From the NCBI RefSeq assembly GCF_000350225.1, contig NW_005179394.1, forward strand, positions 4,190 to 46,632: a DNA stretch of 42,443 nt, written 5' to 3'. Below the pieces are notes generated by a model, which searched no databases, was not told the origin of the DNA, and was given only the letters and a program-made list of their open reading frames with translations. Numbering within the stretch: position 1 is the stretch's first letter; each line of letters opens with the position of its first letter. The position numbers and the translations under genes were made by a program. Shown piece after piece: positions 1 to 10,566 of this stretch. Source of the DNA: Chondrus crispus. Its lineage: Eukaryota; Rhodophyta; Florideophyceae; Gigartinales; Gigartinaceae.

Positions 1-3000
1 CTTGCGCCCTGCCTCTTCTGCTTCACTTGGCCTCCGAAAATGGGAGATAAAGAAACAGTCTTAACGCGGTTTTTACTCTGCCCAGAAGTCGAGAAAAAAA
101 AACAATTGCGAAGCTGGGATAAGAAATGTGTTTTTGTACCCCAATAACGCAACTTCAGTTTCTTGCCAGGCGGTTGTATTCCACGAATAGCACAACAAGA
201 TCATCGCACTTGCTGTGAGTTCACGACAGGTAGGCAGCGCCTGAATAAAGTCTAGCCAATATGTGTATGCCTCTGCTACAGTACCAAGAGTCCTTATCAG
301 CATTACACGCTGCTGCCCCAAGACAGTTCGCAAAGAAAGAAGCTTTCATGGATGGCCCCATAGGACGATAAACGATGCGATCGTATGCAAGGTGCTCGGT
401 ACGGCCAAGTTTGATTGTCATACTCTTCCGACATCAGGTAAAAGGGCTGGTTGTCCCCCAAAAAAGCCAGACACAACCTTCCAAAACGAGACGGTGCTAA
501 TAAACTGTATTAGAAGCATTTATGCATTTGTAATTTGCATGCAATCCAAACCAGAAAAAAACGCAAATCTCTGGCTTGACAAGCAGAGGATATCTGGCAA
601 TGTTTTCCTCTTCTCGCGAATGACCACTCATTGCCTACCTATTCCTCCAGAATGGTGAGATTCGTGATAGTGTTGTTGCCCTTAAGACGCACGAAATAAA
701 GCTCTTCCATTCAAAACTTAACTGCATGACACAGCATCCCTGTACAGTACATCAGAGTACCCAGAATTGTACAAACAACGTCAGCTTCGAGAGTAAAGCA
801 TCCAAGCCAAATTCTTACGGTCGCTTTCGTGCTCTGCCTAGTATAAAAGCACCAGGCAAGTACAGTTGTGCATTTAGAGACATGAGGATTGCCTCTACCT
901 ATGGGCTGCATTTTGGAGGATTCAGACTGGTTCAGACTTTGTGATACTTATTTTGACCCCATCTCTTAGGTCTCACGAGATTCCTTATTTTCTCTGATCT
1001 CATTTGAACCAAAAAACTATATCCCGCGACAAGCCACTTCATAGAGGGATCGATGTCCTGCGAAGGCAGCATGTCGTCGCCAGGCAATGCGTGGCCCCGG
1101 AGTAAGTTTCAACCCCGAAAAAAAGCAGGTGGGGCAACTTGCAGAATGGTCCATCATGCGGTCCAACGCTTAGCCCACGACTATCTCTTCCGATGATTCA
1201 CTTGCTCAGAGTAAAGAAGGAGGTTCTTTTCTGGCCTACAGTCAAAGATAAATACTACACAGCTATTTGGATGTCGAACATCTAAAATCCATATCGGTTT
1301 AGAAAGAATCCCTTGCTGCAGACAGTGGGTCAGAGAAGTATCGTATTGGTAATTAGCTTGAAGACAACTTTTATGTTTGGAATCTTTACAAGCCGTATGG
1401 TACTTTACCTTGTAGGTGCTTAGATTTTACCGAAATTCATCTGTTTTAAGAATCATCCGTTACATTTTCTGAATTCATGCGATAGATTCTATAAAGCTAA
1501 AAATGACATTTTCCATCTGAGTTGTTGCCGCGTTTAACCTTCCAATTGACGGAGCATGGGGAGCAGTCATACAATTAAAGTTCAGCCTGTCCATCTCGGT
1601 GTTCTCTGAGACATGAGGCACATTAAATATTCTGTATAAAGAGGCATGACATCCGCCGTCGAAAATGCCCAGATCTGGCTGGTTCAACAAAAAATCGTCA
1701 ATGAAGCTCTGTCGCACGAGCACTCAGAAGATACCTCAAGGACCTGTCCTAGGCGAATGGTAGTTTTCCACGTCTTTGTAAGTGTTATTGTTGTGACGAT
1801 ATATAACTAAATCATGTCTTGGCAGGCTGATCGGGACATGGGAAAAAATCTGACGAGGTCAACTGAAGAACAGCAGCCTCCAAAAAAAGGGAACGTTTGA
1901 AGGACTGTCGTTGTAGTCCACTCTGGTTTTCTCTCTGAATGAGACAATCGTTGATGGTGGGTGGCCCTGCGTACTATGGGGCTGGGGAAACAAGGGGTTG
2001 AATTGTGTCACGAGCTTGTTGCTTCATCACAAGATCTAGTGTACGTGTAAGGCGGAAGCAAACGTATGAGGATAAAATGCCTTTACATCATTGCTGAAAG
2101 GCACAAAACAACTTGATGAGTTTGGAATATGCCGTTTTCCCATAAGCGAAAAAATAAAATTGGAATCCACAGGCTTATGAAAGCAGGAATCCGCGTCACT
2201 CATATATATCAGGATGGACAATGTTTTTTCAAGACAATAGGGTGGGTGAGGCACGATGACGGGAGATTTTTTGTCGACCTACGAGTGTAGGGTGGGGGTC
2301 TGAGATGAACATCACAGGTATAACGAGTGTCTCGCAAAATCGAATAAACGGGCAAGGGTTCCTTTACAACCGGTTCAAACGGTTGGAATGTTGCACGAGT
2401 CGCGCGGACTCTGCCGGAGCTACAACATGAATTTTTGCTTCAAGAAACAAACGTAAATAGAGATATTGACCAAGGGTATGTGTAAGGAAAGAAGGATGAT
2501 GGGTGAAATTTTGTATGATCAGCATTCTTTAATTGGTAAGCATTGTGGTCAGCAAATAATAGGCTTCCGTTTGTGTGGCTCATAAAGACCTTCTTTAAGC
2601 GAAAGCACAGCTTCAGAGGCGTTTTTGCTCCGTAGCGCACAATAAGCCATCATGTGGAAAGTGGCATACAGGCAACTATGAGGCGTGGAAAAGAAGGGGC
2701 TTCGTCGGAATTCAAGACTCATTTGTAAACCCTCAATGGAATTTTAAAGCCGCATAGAATATTTGGGCGTGTCGCTTACGATTGCTATTATATTGTGAAA
2801 AGCTCATACAAAGAAGTCATATGGCGCCCTAATGAATAATGAACCTTGCAGGTGCAGCCGTTGAGTCTTATTAATAAAGCGGATTGAAAAGAACCTTGAA
2901 GGGTATTGACAGCATTGTCATCGCGCAAAGAGGCGCAATTTTAAGGTGTTAAACACTGAGATGACTCGCGAGGCAGTTGGACACTTGCGTGCCTCGATCT

Positions 3001-3055
3001 GCTACCACGATTTTTGCGAAGATTTTTCCCTGGAACATATAGCTTTATAAAGCAA
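1..3055. other. No recognisable gene
   Basis: Both strands hold only short ORFs of 60-131 codons with no recognisable motif and with biased, low-complexity-free but non-protein-like composition. The longest open frame (263-658, plus) contains a basic GCPPKK stretch faintly like the GRPPK linker of Tc1 transposases, but nothing around it supports that. A small hairpin CAACCG/CGGTTG lies near 2367-2385. I see no repeat ends, tRNA or LTR here. It is probably old, decayed intergenic or transposon sequence. Confidence 0.6.
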
Positions 3056-3216
3056 TACAGTGCCTCCTACGATATAGTGCTATAGCGTGACATACCTCTA
3101 GCTATGGCACTATTGGGGGGATGGCACTTTAGAAAGGAGGCTCAAATACATATATTTGGGGACAAAGCACACTGCTAACACAAACACAACAAAGCCTGTA
3201 TAACACAACTAAATAA

Positions 3217-3257
3217 CTTCATCCTTCGAGTACTGATTCAGTACTCAAAGGATGAAG
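3217..3257. repeat. Near-perfect 41-bp palindrome
   Basis: CTTCATCCTT on the left pairs with AAGGATGAAG on the right, and GAGTACTGA with TCAGTACTC. Only one position of the arm mismatches. It sits in the middle of the candidate MITE at 3058-3399 and four bases before a second hairpin. Confidence 0.85.
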
Positions 3258-3260
3258 TCC

Positions 3261-3289
3261 GGCATGGTTCAGTACTACTGAACCATGCC
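3261..3289. repeat. Perfect 14-bp-arm hairpin
   Basis: GGCATGGTTCAGTA is followed after one base by its exact reverse complement TACTGAACCATGCC. Its core TTCAGTACT also occurs in the neighbouring palindrome at 3217-3257, which suggests that one hairpin was copied from the other or that both bind the same factor. Confidence 0.9.
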
Positions 3290-3614
3290 AGATGATACAC
3301 GTGTGAGCGTATGATAACCTGTGCCAGAGGGTGAGCCATAGCACTATATACAGGGAAGCACTACTAAAGTAGGCACTATTGAGCGACCACCCCCCCCTGT
3401 ACTGTGAAAGGCTTTGATAACACTGAGAGGGGCGATATGCTGCTCTGTTTGTGACCACAGTATATAATTGAATCTTAAAGCACGACAGAACACATGAATC
3501 TGTGACAATTAATTGCACGAAAATGAATTACCACTTCGTTGTTTTCAGAAGCTTCAACTACAAGACAAAAACGGATCTTCCAATACACTCACGTACCCAA
3601 TAATGCACTATATT

Positions 3615-4972
3615 GGGTGCATCCAGAAATTGCCACTCCAACACTGCGACACTTTTTGGCCAATCACAGGCCTCCGCTGGGCTGGAAATGTAGTGGGCGC
3701 CCCACCACTTCTGCTGAAGTGCAAGGACCCCCGAGGGGTCCTTACACTCCGCCACTCTGCAATATGATAACATTTTGTGGGGAGTTGATCCCCTTCCTGC
3801 TTTCAGGATCAACACAGACGACCCAAAATTGCCCATATCCTATGGTGGCCAGCCCAAAACGCACACAAGCTCTCGAAGAACTCGCAGTGCTCGCAACAGC
3901 AGCAGCATCTGTTGCTGCTGTTTCCCTCACATGGAGGGTTCTTCGAAGAAGAAGGATAAACGGGAGAAAACGAAGATCCCGAAAGCCCCCTCAGTATCGC
4001 CGAGCGGCATTGATCCGACCGGTTTACACCAGGCTGACAACGGCGTGGAATCAAATTTTGTCATGCAGCATCGACGATGACTTTCTCCTCGCGACAAACT
4101 TCACAAAGGCCATCATTTTACAGCGTATTCTGCCATTCTTTGAGTCTGAGCGCGTTGGGTTCAATTTTGGGAGCCCATACAGAAACGGTGTAAAGATGAG
4201 AGGACGTAAGCCTTTCCTTAACAGCATTGATTTGCTCGGTCTGGCGTTATGGTACATCAAAACAAAAGGAACAGTCTACAATATGTGCCCTATTTTTGGA
4301 ATTGTATCCTCCAGCGTAAGTGTATGGTTAGACTACAGCTTAGAGGTGCTGATGCGCGTTGTTCGCAAACAAGAGCGAACTGATTTTGCAATCCACTGTC
4401 CTACATTTGCCGAAATGAAGCTTTCAGCAGCTCCTCTCGAAAACAATCGGCAGAATGGAGGCCTTCTCACTGGCGTGTTCGCTATAACGGACGGTGGCAG
4501 AATTCCCTGCGCTGACTACACGGACGCCAACCTTCAGAACGCGTACTATGAAGGGTTTACACAGTCTGTCGAGGTGACCAATTTTTTCGTCTTTAATTTT
4601 TTTGGTGAGCTCATACACGCTGCTATTAACTTTCCGGGAAGTTGGCATGATAACAAGCTGGCTATAGCATCGGGTTTATACTTCCCGAAATTGTCTGATG
4701 AAGTCAAGGATGACCTCGGCACCAGATGGGACTTGACGGGAAGCCATGGGCGCGAACGACGTCGCAATAATTGGGAAAGGAGGGGTGTTTGGCATGATGT
4801 TGGCATGTGTTGAAGTCAAGGAAAGCGAGAAGGCGGGGAAATGGTGTAAGACGGAATACGGCAGCCGCGCTCAGGTTTGGCGGGCTGAGTAGCGCAGTGG
4901 TGGCATAGTTGCATTTTTCGACATTTATCATACTGTGTTGGAGTGATGGAGTGGCAATTTCTGGATGCACCC
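3615..4972 (+). mobile_element. PIF/Harbinger DNA transposon, internally truncated
   Basis: The element starts GGGTGCATCCAGAAATTGCC at 3615 and ends with the exact complement at 4972. The perfect terminal inverted repeats are 26 bp (3615-3640 and 4947-4972) with a weaker continuation inward. An ATT triplet flanks both ends (3612-3614 and 4973-4975), which fits the 3-bp target duplication of this superfamily, although TWA is the commoner target. The 1358-bp length is short for an autonomous Harbinger, which normally carries a full nuclease and a Myb-like gene; only a C-terminally cut nuclease is present here. A hairpin AAGGACCCC/GGGGTCCTT (3723-3743) lies upstream of the ORF. Confidence 0.85.
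3842..4813 (+). CDS. PIF/Harbinger transposase (DDE_Tnp_4), C-terminus lost
   Basis: This is an RNase H-fold transposase of the Harbinger type, which cuts and rejoins transposon ends in the nucleus. From the ATG at 3842 it is 323 residues long; an in-frame ATG at 3764 is an alternative. The N-terminal third carries basic RRRR and GRKRRSRK stretches. The middle has RGRKPFLN and a helical DLLGLALWYIKTKGT segment typical of this lineage. The catalytic region shows the first Asp in FAITDGGRIPCADY and the second in FPGSWHDNKLA. After LYFPKLSDEV the family would continue to a GDSAF-type block and a final catalytic Glu. Here the frame runs into unrelated Arg-rich sequence and stops, so the third acidic residue is missing and the protein is probably inactive. 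The deletion junction lies near 4700. Confidence 0.8.
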   Translation: MVASPKRTQALEELAVLATAAASVAAVSLTWRVLRRRRINGRKRRSRKPPQYRRAALIRPVYTRLTTAWNQILSCSIDDDFLLATNFTKAIILQRILPFFESERVGFNFGSPYRNGVKMRGRKPFLNSIDLLGLALWYIKTKGTVYNMCPIFGIVSSSVSVWLDYSLEVLMRVVRKQERTDFAIHCPTFAEMKLSAAPLENNRQNGGLLTGVFAITDGGRIPCADYTDANLQNAYYEGFTQSVEVTNFFVFNFFGELIHAAINFPGSWHDNKLAIASGLYFPKLSDEVKDDLGTRWDLTGSHGRERRRNNWERRGVWHDVGMC

Positions 4973-4975
4973 ATT

Positions 4976-7389
4976 TGCCTCTTCGTCTCTAAATTTACGT
5001 TTTGTGTATTCGTCTGTGTGCACTTGTCTATACGTGTGAAGACCCACCGAGGGTAGCGAGCTGTCGGATGTCAGACTGTCAACAGTTCTGTGGGCATGCC
5101 CAGCATCGCCGTCCCGTGCGCTTCCACCACCACATGAAAAGATAGGTCGTTTACGGTTGGAGCCTTCGTGCTCGTGACATCAACCCTCAGAGTAATCTGA
5201 CTATCTATCGAAGATAAAGAACAAGGAAAAGAACAATCAACAGAGAATAGGCATGTGAGCCCTGGGCAGAGCGTCCTAATTGTCGTTGGAATCAGTGGTC
5301 AGCGCGCACACACGACCCGCTAGTACGATGTAGCGGGTGGGCTCCTGGGCGCCGTGGGGTTTTGGAGAAAAGGGATGTGGGATGATCGTCGAAAGAGATG
5401 GTAGCGCAAGAAGAGGGGGAAAGTAAACGAAAAAGGAGGTGGAGCCAAAGTCGGAGTCACCAAAAAAGTAGGTTTTCACTGACGAAAGACTTGGTCGTTC
5501 ACGTCGTTCTACAGTAGACCTACACTATACAGTACGTTTTGGCGGATACTGTAGTGAACTGCCGGCGGGTATCGCCGGCAAGCACAGCCCGACCTAAAAT
5601 TCTGAAGTAAAATTTGGGAAATTATGTACATCCAAAATGATTCTAAACAAGGAATGCCATCCAGTCTCTTTTTAGAGTTCCGCAGGGCTACTAAAATGAC
5701 CAGAGTGACTAGCTTTTGTTGAGTCATTTTTGCAAAGCGGTTCTTATGTTAGACACGCTTGGAGTTGCAGTTTTGGGGTTCCCAGGGTTAGGAGTGGTTA
5801 TGACCTGCCAGGTTTTGCTTTTCCTGTCCGGACGTCGCGCCTTTTATAGAGATCCAAGTTGTTACTTAAAATGATACAGTGGATCCTCGATAATAATAAA
5901 CTACTTCACTTCACTTCACACTTCAGTATAGAACTAGTCTTCATGCAATCGCTTGGGTACTTGCTTTCGATCCCCCATTCATCTCTTTAATATCTATTGG
6001 ACACCACACTCCTCTTCTGACATTTCCGTCCAGGATATCATATGCATTTAGTGTATTTAAACGTAAATCATTTAAAGAATAGAGAGGTCGGTCTTTTTTC
6101 GAACGACGCGTACAGTATGTTTATAAAAATATAAAGAAAAAGGAATTCACACTTTTTGTGTCCTTTCTACCCCACACTCCGCAATCCACCGCCTTCGGGC
6201 TTACAAATTGATACTCCCTCAGATCGGACGATCCGTCAAAACCGTCTCACCCCTGCTTGTCTTTCGGCCCTCATGCTAGATAACTGTACTTATTGAAGAA
6301 CTCAGGCAGAGCTTCACCTCATGTGATCCAATGCATTTCCATTGAGCATTTAGAGTGTTGGGAAAAGATGAAGACCCGTACCTCAGAAGGCACGCCCAGC
6401 AGCCTCCGACTGCAACGCATGCTGAATCGCACCGAACGAGAAACATGCAGCGGGACGGCGACTTCTATCACAAATAACCACGTTGCAAGCATTGTAGACA
6501 TCGCGTGAATCGTTTGTGGGGATGGAAGCCGTGACTGTAGTGTCATTGACCTCAAGAACTTCAAATTGTACACAAGCCGGTTCAAAGATAGTGAAACGTA
6601 GTCTTATAATGATATTCATATTGAATCCGTCAGGCTTCATAAGTACAGAGCATGTAGCATGTAAGGTGACAACTAGCAATTCTGGCCGGTAACGGATCGC
6701 GGTAAGCAACTTAAGAACAAAAATCATGATGGTTATCAAACATTTAAGGCTTAAAGCATACGATGTAAAAGTGGGTCCACGGCATGCTTCGATTTAGTGC
6801 GGCAATATGGCTTAACGATAATCGCCGCTTCATCCTCTCTATCAATGGTTCTGGTGCCGGTTTTATCATAAATAGTGTTGAAACCCCACTAGGTTCAGGT
6901 GTAGGGAGGTTTGTGTAACACAAAAAGATGGCCACGGCAGGGTCGCGCCTATAACAAATGCAGTTTAAATCTCTAAAGGTCGTGAAATAGCCCGCGACAT
7001 GAACGAATATTTCGTTGAAGAGAATAGGAATCTGCTCTATCTCCGTGAAGGGCCACCCATTCTCCGAACATGTCACGGGCCCCGAAATGCGTCGAATCCT
7101 GAATGCAGACGTGGCAGCGTACGACTCGTTTCTCGTACATCGCGAATGTTGCAAAGGGATTATATGTTATGCGCTTTTTCAGCTTTTGCTAGTTCACCAC
7201 ACGGCCGTTTCGGAGGCGATGGAAGGGTGATTCTCAACACCGCAAATAAATACCTGAGGTATTTAAGCCAGTAAATTCTCCGCAGATGCGCTGGCGACGA
7301 AGCCGAAAAGATTTATACGGAGGAAGTTCGCATGTTTGTGAGTCAAGCATCTTCTGGTCGTAAGTGAGCCAGCCGTTTCTGAGTAAGAT
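4976..7389. other. No recognisable gene; one GC-rich hairpin
   Basis: About 2.4 kb with only short unconvincing ORFs. The minus-strand frames between 6383 and 7154 are the longest (118 and 136 codons) but match nothing I know. They lie downstream of the copia remnant (minus strand), so this may include its 3' flank or LTR, which I cannot delimit. A hairpin TGCCGGCG/CGCCGGCA with a 5-base loop lies at 5560-5580. A short CTTCA tandem run lies near 5915. Confidence 0.5.
5560..5580. repeat. GC-rich hairpin
   Basis: TGCCGGCG and CGCCGGCA, 8-bp perfect stem with a 5-base loop, in otherwise AT-richer sequence. Confidence 0.85.
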
Positions 7390-7404
7390 ATATCTTCCAG
7401 CCAT

Positions 7405-8105
7405 GTTTATCTTCTAATAATCCATTTCTCTGGTTTAATTTCAAGACGGCGGGTTTCAAGCAAATGTTAAAATGTGCGTTGTTGCATTGACTTGATCGAA
7501 CCATCCAAAACGTTGTGTGAACTGCGCGCAAAGCCAATTTCCGAAACATTATTAGTCTTGAAGCCCTCGCGAGCCGCAGCGATGTCAAGCAACTTTCTCT
7601 TTTCAGATATGCGCGAACACTTTCAGATTACATCTGAAAGCCTCTTGCTATCTGTGAGAAGCTGTCCCCGTAACTTCTACGCAAGCATCAGGCCAATCTT
7701 CTCGGCTAGAGTAGGAGCAACATCGAAAATATATCTGATTGCGATGACTTCACCCGCCATAGCAAAGCGAGAGGTGAAAGTACAGGGGAGGTTTAGTCCT
7801 CAACCATGTCGAACTTCTTGTTCCTCGTCATCCAGACCTCTTTGAAGAGACTATTTCCAGCACGAATGAAGTCATCAACGTATCCTTCAGACAGTCCTTT
7901 CAAAGTCCATCGTTCATCACCGTGTAAAACGCAGACCCTTAACGGTTCGAATGCATTCTCAAGCCGTCTCGGCGGAGTTTCTCAAGCGTTTCATGCCATA
8001 GAACTCCGGACTCGCACAAGCCTTGCGATGGCTTGGACAGCTCTAGACACTGGACATATGGCGGAAATTTCGCCTCGGTCACAGACCAGTCGTGACCCGC
8101 GGTGT
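7405..8105 (-). pseudogene. Ty1/copia pol remnant: reverse transcriptase and RNase H
   Basis: Reading the minus strand from 8105 to 7405 gives, in broken frames, the end of a copia-type polyprotein. The RT part shows LCESGVLWHETL, then the active-site box GYVDDFIRAGN at about 7864-7886, then NKKFDM. After a frameshift the RNase H part shows an IRYIFDVAPT segment, LTDSKRLSDVI, KLLDIAAAREGFKTNN and a C-terminal PEKWIIRR. These are the order and motifs of the RT-RNase H tail of Ty1/copia elements. At least four stop codons and one frame change are present, so it is dead and old. No gag, integrase or LTR was found, and the 5' part was probably lost before the pogo element at about 8.3 kb. Confidence 0.8.
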
Positions 8106-8587
8106 CGCACCTTACCATTCTTTGAATAAGAATGTGGCACGATAGGTGAAGTCAGTTTCGCCTATGAAAGTAGCTAATCTTCACCCGCCGGGTCGCACCT
8201 CCGAAAGACGGCGGTTCTCGGAAGACCCTCGACTGCCTACGGTATTTGCCTGTCTTCATCGCCTATACCCCTCCGAAAAGGTATTTTTGGGACAAAGGGC
8301 AATATGGGACGCCAGATTCTGTGCAAATCTACCCAGTCCCCTTTCTTTCATCGTTTTTCAAGGTGTGATCCCTCCCATCTTGATCTGAACGTATTGTACC
8401 GACTCTGTTGATCGAATCCTAAACAGATCTTTCCATTGGCTTCCCGCCAAACTGATGAAAATAGAAACTAGCATGCAAGCTAACACCGAGAAGGTCCGTT
8501 CCCACACCGCGCTCCCTTTGCAAACCATCCCAACCACATGCACACAGGAAACGGGTTCGACAGTTCCCACATCTCGCTCCACTAACT

Positions 8588-10501
8588 ATGGCTCCTTCCA
8601 TGAGAAAGCAAACATCAGATCTAAATGATAGAGCAAAACGGCAACAGTCCGAAACAGAGAAAAGAGAGTTGGCCGTAAAACTTCTTCGACAGAACAAGAA
8701 AATTCGAGAAGTTGCTGAAATGACTTCTTTTTCGAAATCTACTGTTGGCCGCCTCGCCAAGCTCTTACGCGAGCGGAACGAAGAGCAGCTCTATGCATAC
8801 ATAGACACCTCCCTTACAATGCCGGGAAGGAAATCCGTTCTCACAGCCACCGAAGAACAGATGCTATCTGAACAAATAATCTGTGCAGCATCGCGAGGGT
8901 TTGCCATTAACGACGATATGCTCAAGACTTTGATGGCCGAGATTGCCAGCGATGGGCGACCCGGATGGAAAAACGGTATCCCTTGCCCGGATGCAATACG
9001 CTTCTTTCGGGCCAGACATCGTGAGCTGGCATACCGCAACCAAGAAGACAAGGACAATGCTAGGTTGAAGGGTGAAAATTACTACCATATAGGAACCTTT
9101 TTTCAGGTGCTACGCCGCGTCGAAGTATCAAATCCGGGCCTACTGCAGGACCCAGACCGTGTATGGAATATGGATGAAACATCTATTGATGCAGAGCATG
9201 GTAAAAGAGAGAAAGTATATGGGTTCTCTTCCACGCACCATGGAGGGTTTCGAAACTCAGGCAATTCGAAAGGATCAGGTAGACATGTGACGGCGGTCAT
9301 TGTTGTATCTGCAAGCGGTCTAAAGGCTCCACCGTTCTTTATTATCAGTGGGAAGCGCAAGTACGCCGACTGGTTTGAGCCGCTTCCTCGCGATGTGTAC
9401 TGTCAAAAGAATGGAACACCACACGAACTGTCTGAAAACCAATGGTTCCCCGACGACGGCGTACACAATTTCACCGAAAACGGAAGCATGGAGATGGATA
9501 TTCTTGCAGCGTTTATTGACCATTTTAACAGTTTTGTGAGGAAGTTTGTACACCCGTCCAAGAAAAATCTTCTAACGCTCGATGGACACAGTTCTCGAAA
9601 TGGAGTCGAGTGGTTGCACCGCTCCGTGAAGCACAATATTGAAGTAGTGCAAGCCCCAGCGAATACGTCACATGTGCTACAGCCATGCGACCAACTTGTC
9701 AACAAAAGATTCAAAGCTTCGATCAGGGAGACGAAGTCCGAGCTTGACAAAATGGCCCTCACCAACACTAAAACAATTAAGCTCAAGCTGATGCTGGGGG
9801 TTGTCGCACACAACTCCATAACTGGCGAGGACGCAAAGCGGTCGTTTCGTGATTGCGGTTTGTTTCCTCTGGACGACAGTGTAGCCGCGCAGTTCAAGAC
9901 CGAGGACGACACACGACGTGAGCAAGGCATGCAGTACCATTCAAGAGCAAAAAAGGGTGGTGTAGCATCCCGCTTAACCTCCGTTATGCTTCGCCAGAGC
10001 GACAATCAAACTGTCCAGGAGGTACGTCACATTTTAAACACAGTTGCCCAACCACAGCAATTGCTTTCAGAGCTTGCTGGCACACTGCAGCAACGGACGA
10101 CCACATCCTCGATACTGGGCAGCATAATTCCTCACGCCATCTCGAGAAGCGTGGCGTGCCCAAATGTGCCGTTGCGAAAGCGTGTCATGCTCGACTGTGG
10201 CGCTCCCGCCCAGTATCTCACGCACAGCAACACTCTTGCGTTGCGCGAAAAGAAGGCCGCAGACGCAGCACAAGCCGCGGAAGAGGCGAAGATAAAAAAG
10301 CAGAAGCAGAGCGAAGGCGCCACGAAAAGACTGCAGCCCAAGAGGAGGCCAAGCGGCAGCGAGAAATTGAACGCCAAGCTAGGGCGTTGCGACTTGCTAA
10401 GGAGCGCAGAGAGAAGGATGAAAGGCGTCAGCAGAAGATTTTGCAGCGCGATAGACGTAGGGAGGAAGCGCTTGAAAACAAAAAACGTACGGCCGATGTG
10501 A
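8588..10501 (+). CDS. Pogo/Fot-like transposase (DDE_1), 637 aa zero-frame product
   Basis: This is a nuclear cut-and-paste transposase of the Tc1/mariner-pogo superfamily. It starts at ATG 8588. Residues about 28-60 form a helix-turn-helix (VKLLRQNKKIREVAEMTSFS). Residues about 80-150 resemble the CENP-B-type second DNA-binding domain and end in FFRARHRELAYR. The DDE_1 catalytic core has D196 in WNMDETS, D332 in LTLDGHSSRNG and D368 in VLQPCDQLVNKRF, so all three acidic residues are present. After about residue 565 the zero frame becomes a poor Arg-rich tail. The -1 frame instead continues as a charged coiled coil ending at 10566. The switch point is an A6 tract at 10294-10299. A broken relative lies at 12830-13875. 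Confidence 0.85.
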   Translation: MAPSMRKQTSDLNDRAKRQQSETEKRELAVKLLRQNKKIREVAEMTSFSKSTVGRLAKLLRERNEEQLYAYIDTSLTMPGRKSVLTATEEQMLSEQIICAASRGFAINDDMLKTLMAEIASDGRPGWKNGIPCPDAIRFFRARHRELAYRNQEDKDNARLKGENYYHIGTFFQVLRRVEVSNPGLLQDPDRVWNMDETSIDAEHGKREKVYGFSSTHHGGFRNSGNSKGSGRHVTAVIVVSASGLKAPPFFIISGKRKYADWFEPLPRDVYCQKNGTPHELSENQWFPDDGVHNFTENGSMEMDILAAFIDHFNSFVRKFVHPSKKNLLTLDGHSSRNGVEWLHRSVKHNIEVVQAPANTSHVLQPCDQLVNKRFKASIRETKSELDKMALTNTKTIKLKLMLGVVAHNSITGEDAKRSFRDCGLFPLDDSVAAQFKTEDDTRREQGMQYHSRAKKGGVASRLTSVMLRQSDNQTVQEVRHILNTVAQPQQLLSELAGTLQQRTTTSSILGSIIPHAISRSVACPNVPLRKRVMLDCGAPAQYLTHSNTLALREKKAADAAQAAEEAKIKKQKQSEGATKRLQPKRRPSGSEKLNAKLGRCDLLRSAERRMKGVSRRFCSAIDVGRKRLKTKNVRPM

Positions 10502-10566
10502 AGTCGAATGCCCAAGCTCAACGGGCTGTGCTGAAAAGCGCGCGTCGGAATGATGAGAAAGCGTAA
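10294..10566 (+). CDS. Coiled-coil C-terminus of the pogo/Fot transposase in the -1 frame
   Basis: Reading on in the -1 frame from the A tract gives about 88 residues rich in Glu, Arg, Lys, Ala and Gln (for example EEAKRQREIERQARALRLAK), a convincing long helix or coiled coil that continues the AADAAQAAEEAK helix of the zero frame. This is the expected natural end of the protein. It could be reached by -1 ribosomal slippage on A_AAA_AAG (10294-10300), where AAA and AAG are the zero-frame codons, or the tract may simply have lost one A by mutation or sequencing error. Confidence 0.6.
   Translation, partial: KKAEAERRRHEKTAAQEEAKRQREIERQARALRLAKERREKDERRQQKILQRDRRREEALENKKRTADVKSNAQAQRAVLKSARRNDEKA

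Larger units (their letters stand above)
3058..3399. mobile_element. Candidate pogo-like MITE (non-autonomous)
   Basis: A 342-bp non-coding segment begins CAGTGCC after a TA (3056-3057) and ends CCCCCCCTG before a TA (3400-3401). This matches the CAG...CTG termini and TA target duplication of pogo/Tigger elements, including the one at 33577 in this window. Internal inverted matches (ATATAGTGCTAT near 3073 against its complement near 3350) support a folded, terminal-repeat structure, but the two ends align imperfectly. The centre holds two adjacent hairpins (3217-3257 and 3261-3289). A later rearrangement at one end is possible, as a second TA-CAGGG...CTG-TA unit (about 50 bp) lies at its right edge. 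Confidence 0.4.

Noticed and set aside
263..658. 131-codon plus frame with a GCPPKK stretch, considered as a Tc1-type transposase fragment
   Set aside because: Only a few residues resemble the Tc1 linker. No catalytic or HTH motif is present and no inverted ends were found nearby.
9403..10005. 200-codon minus frame opposite the Fot-like transposase
   Set aside because: It is the antisense shadow of the DDE_1 core; the plus strand carries the conserved motifs.
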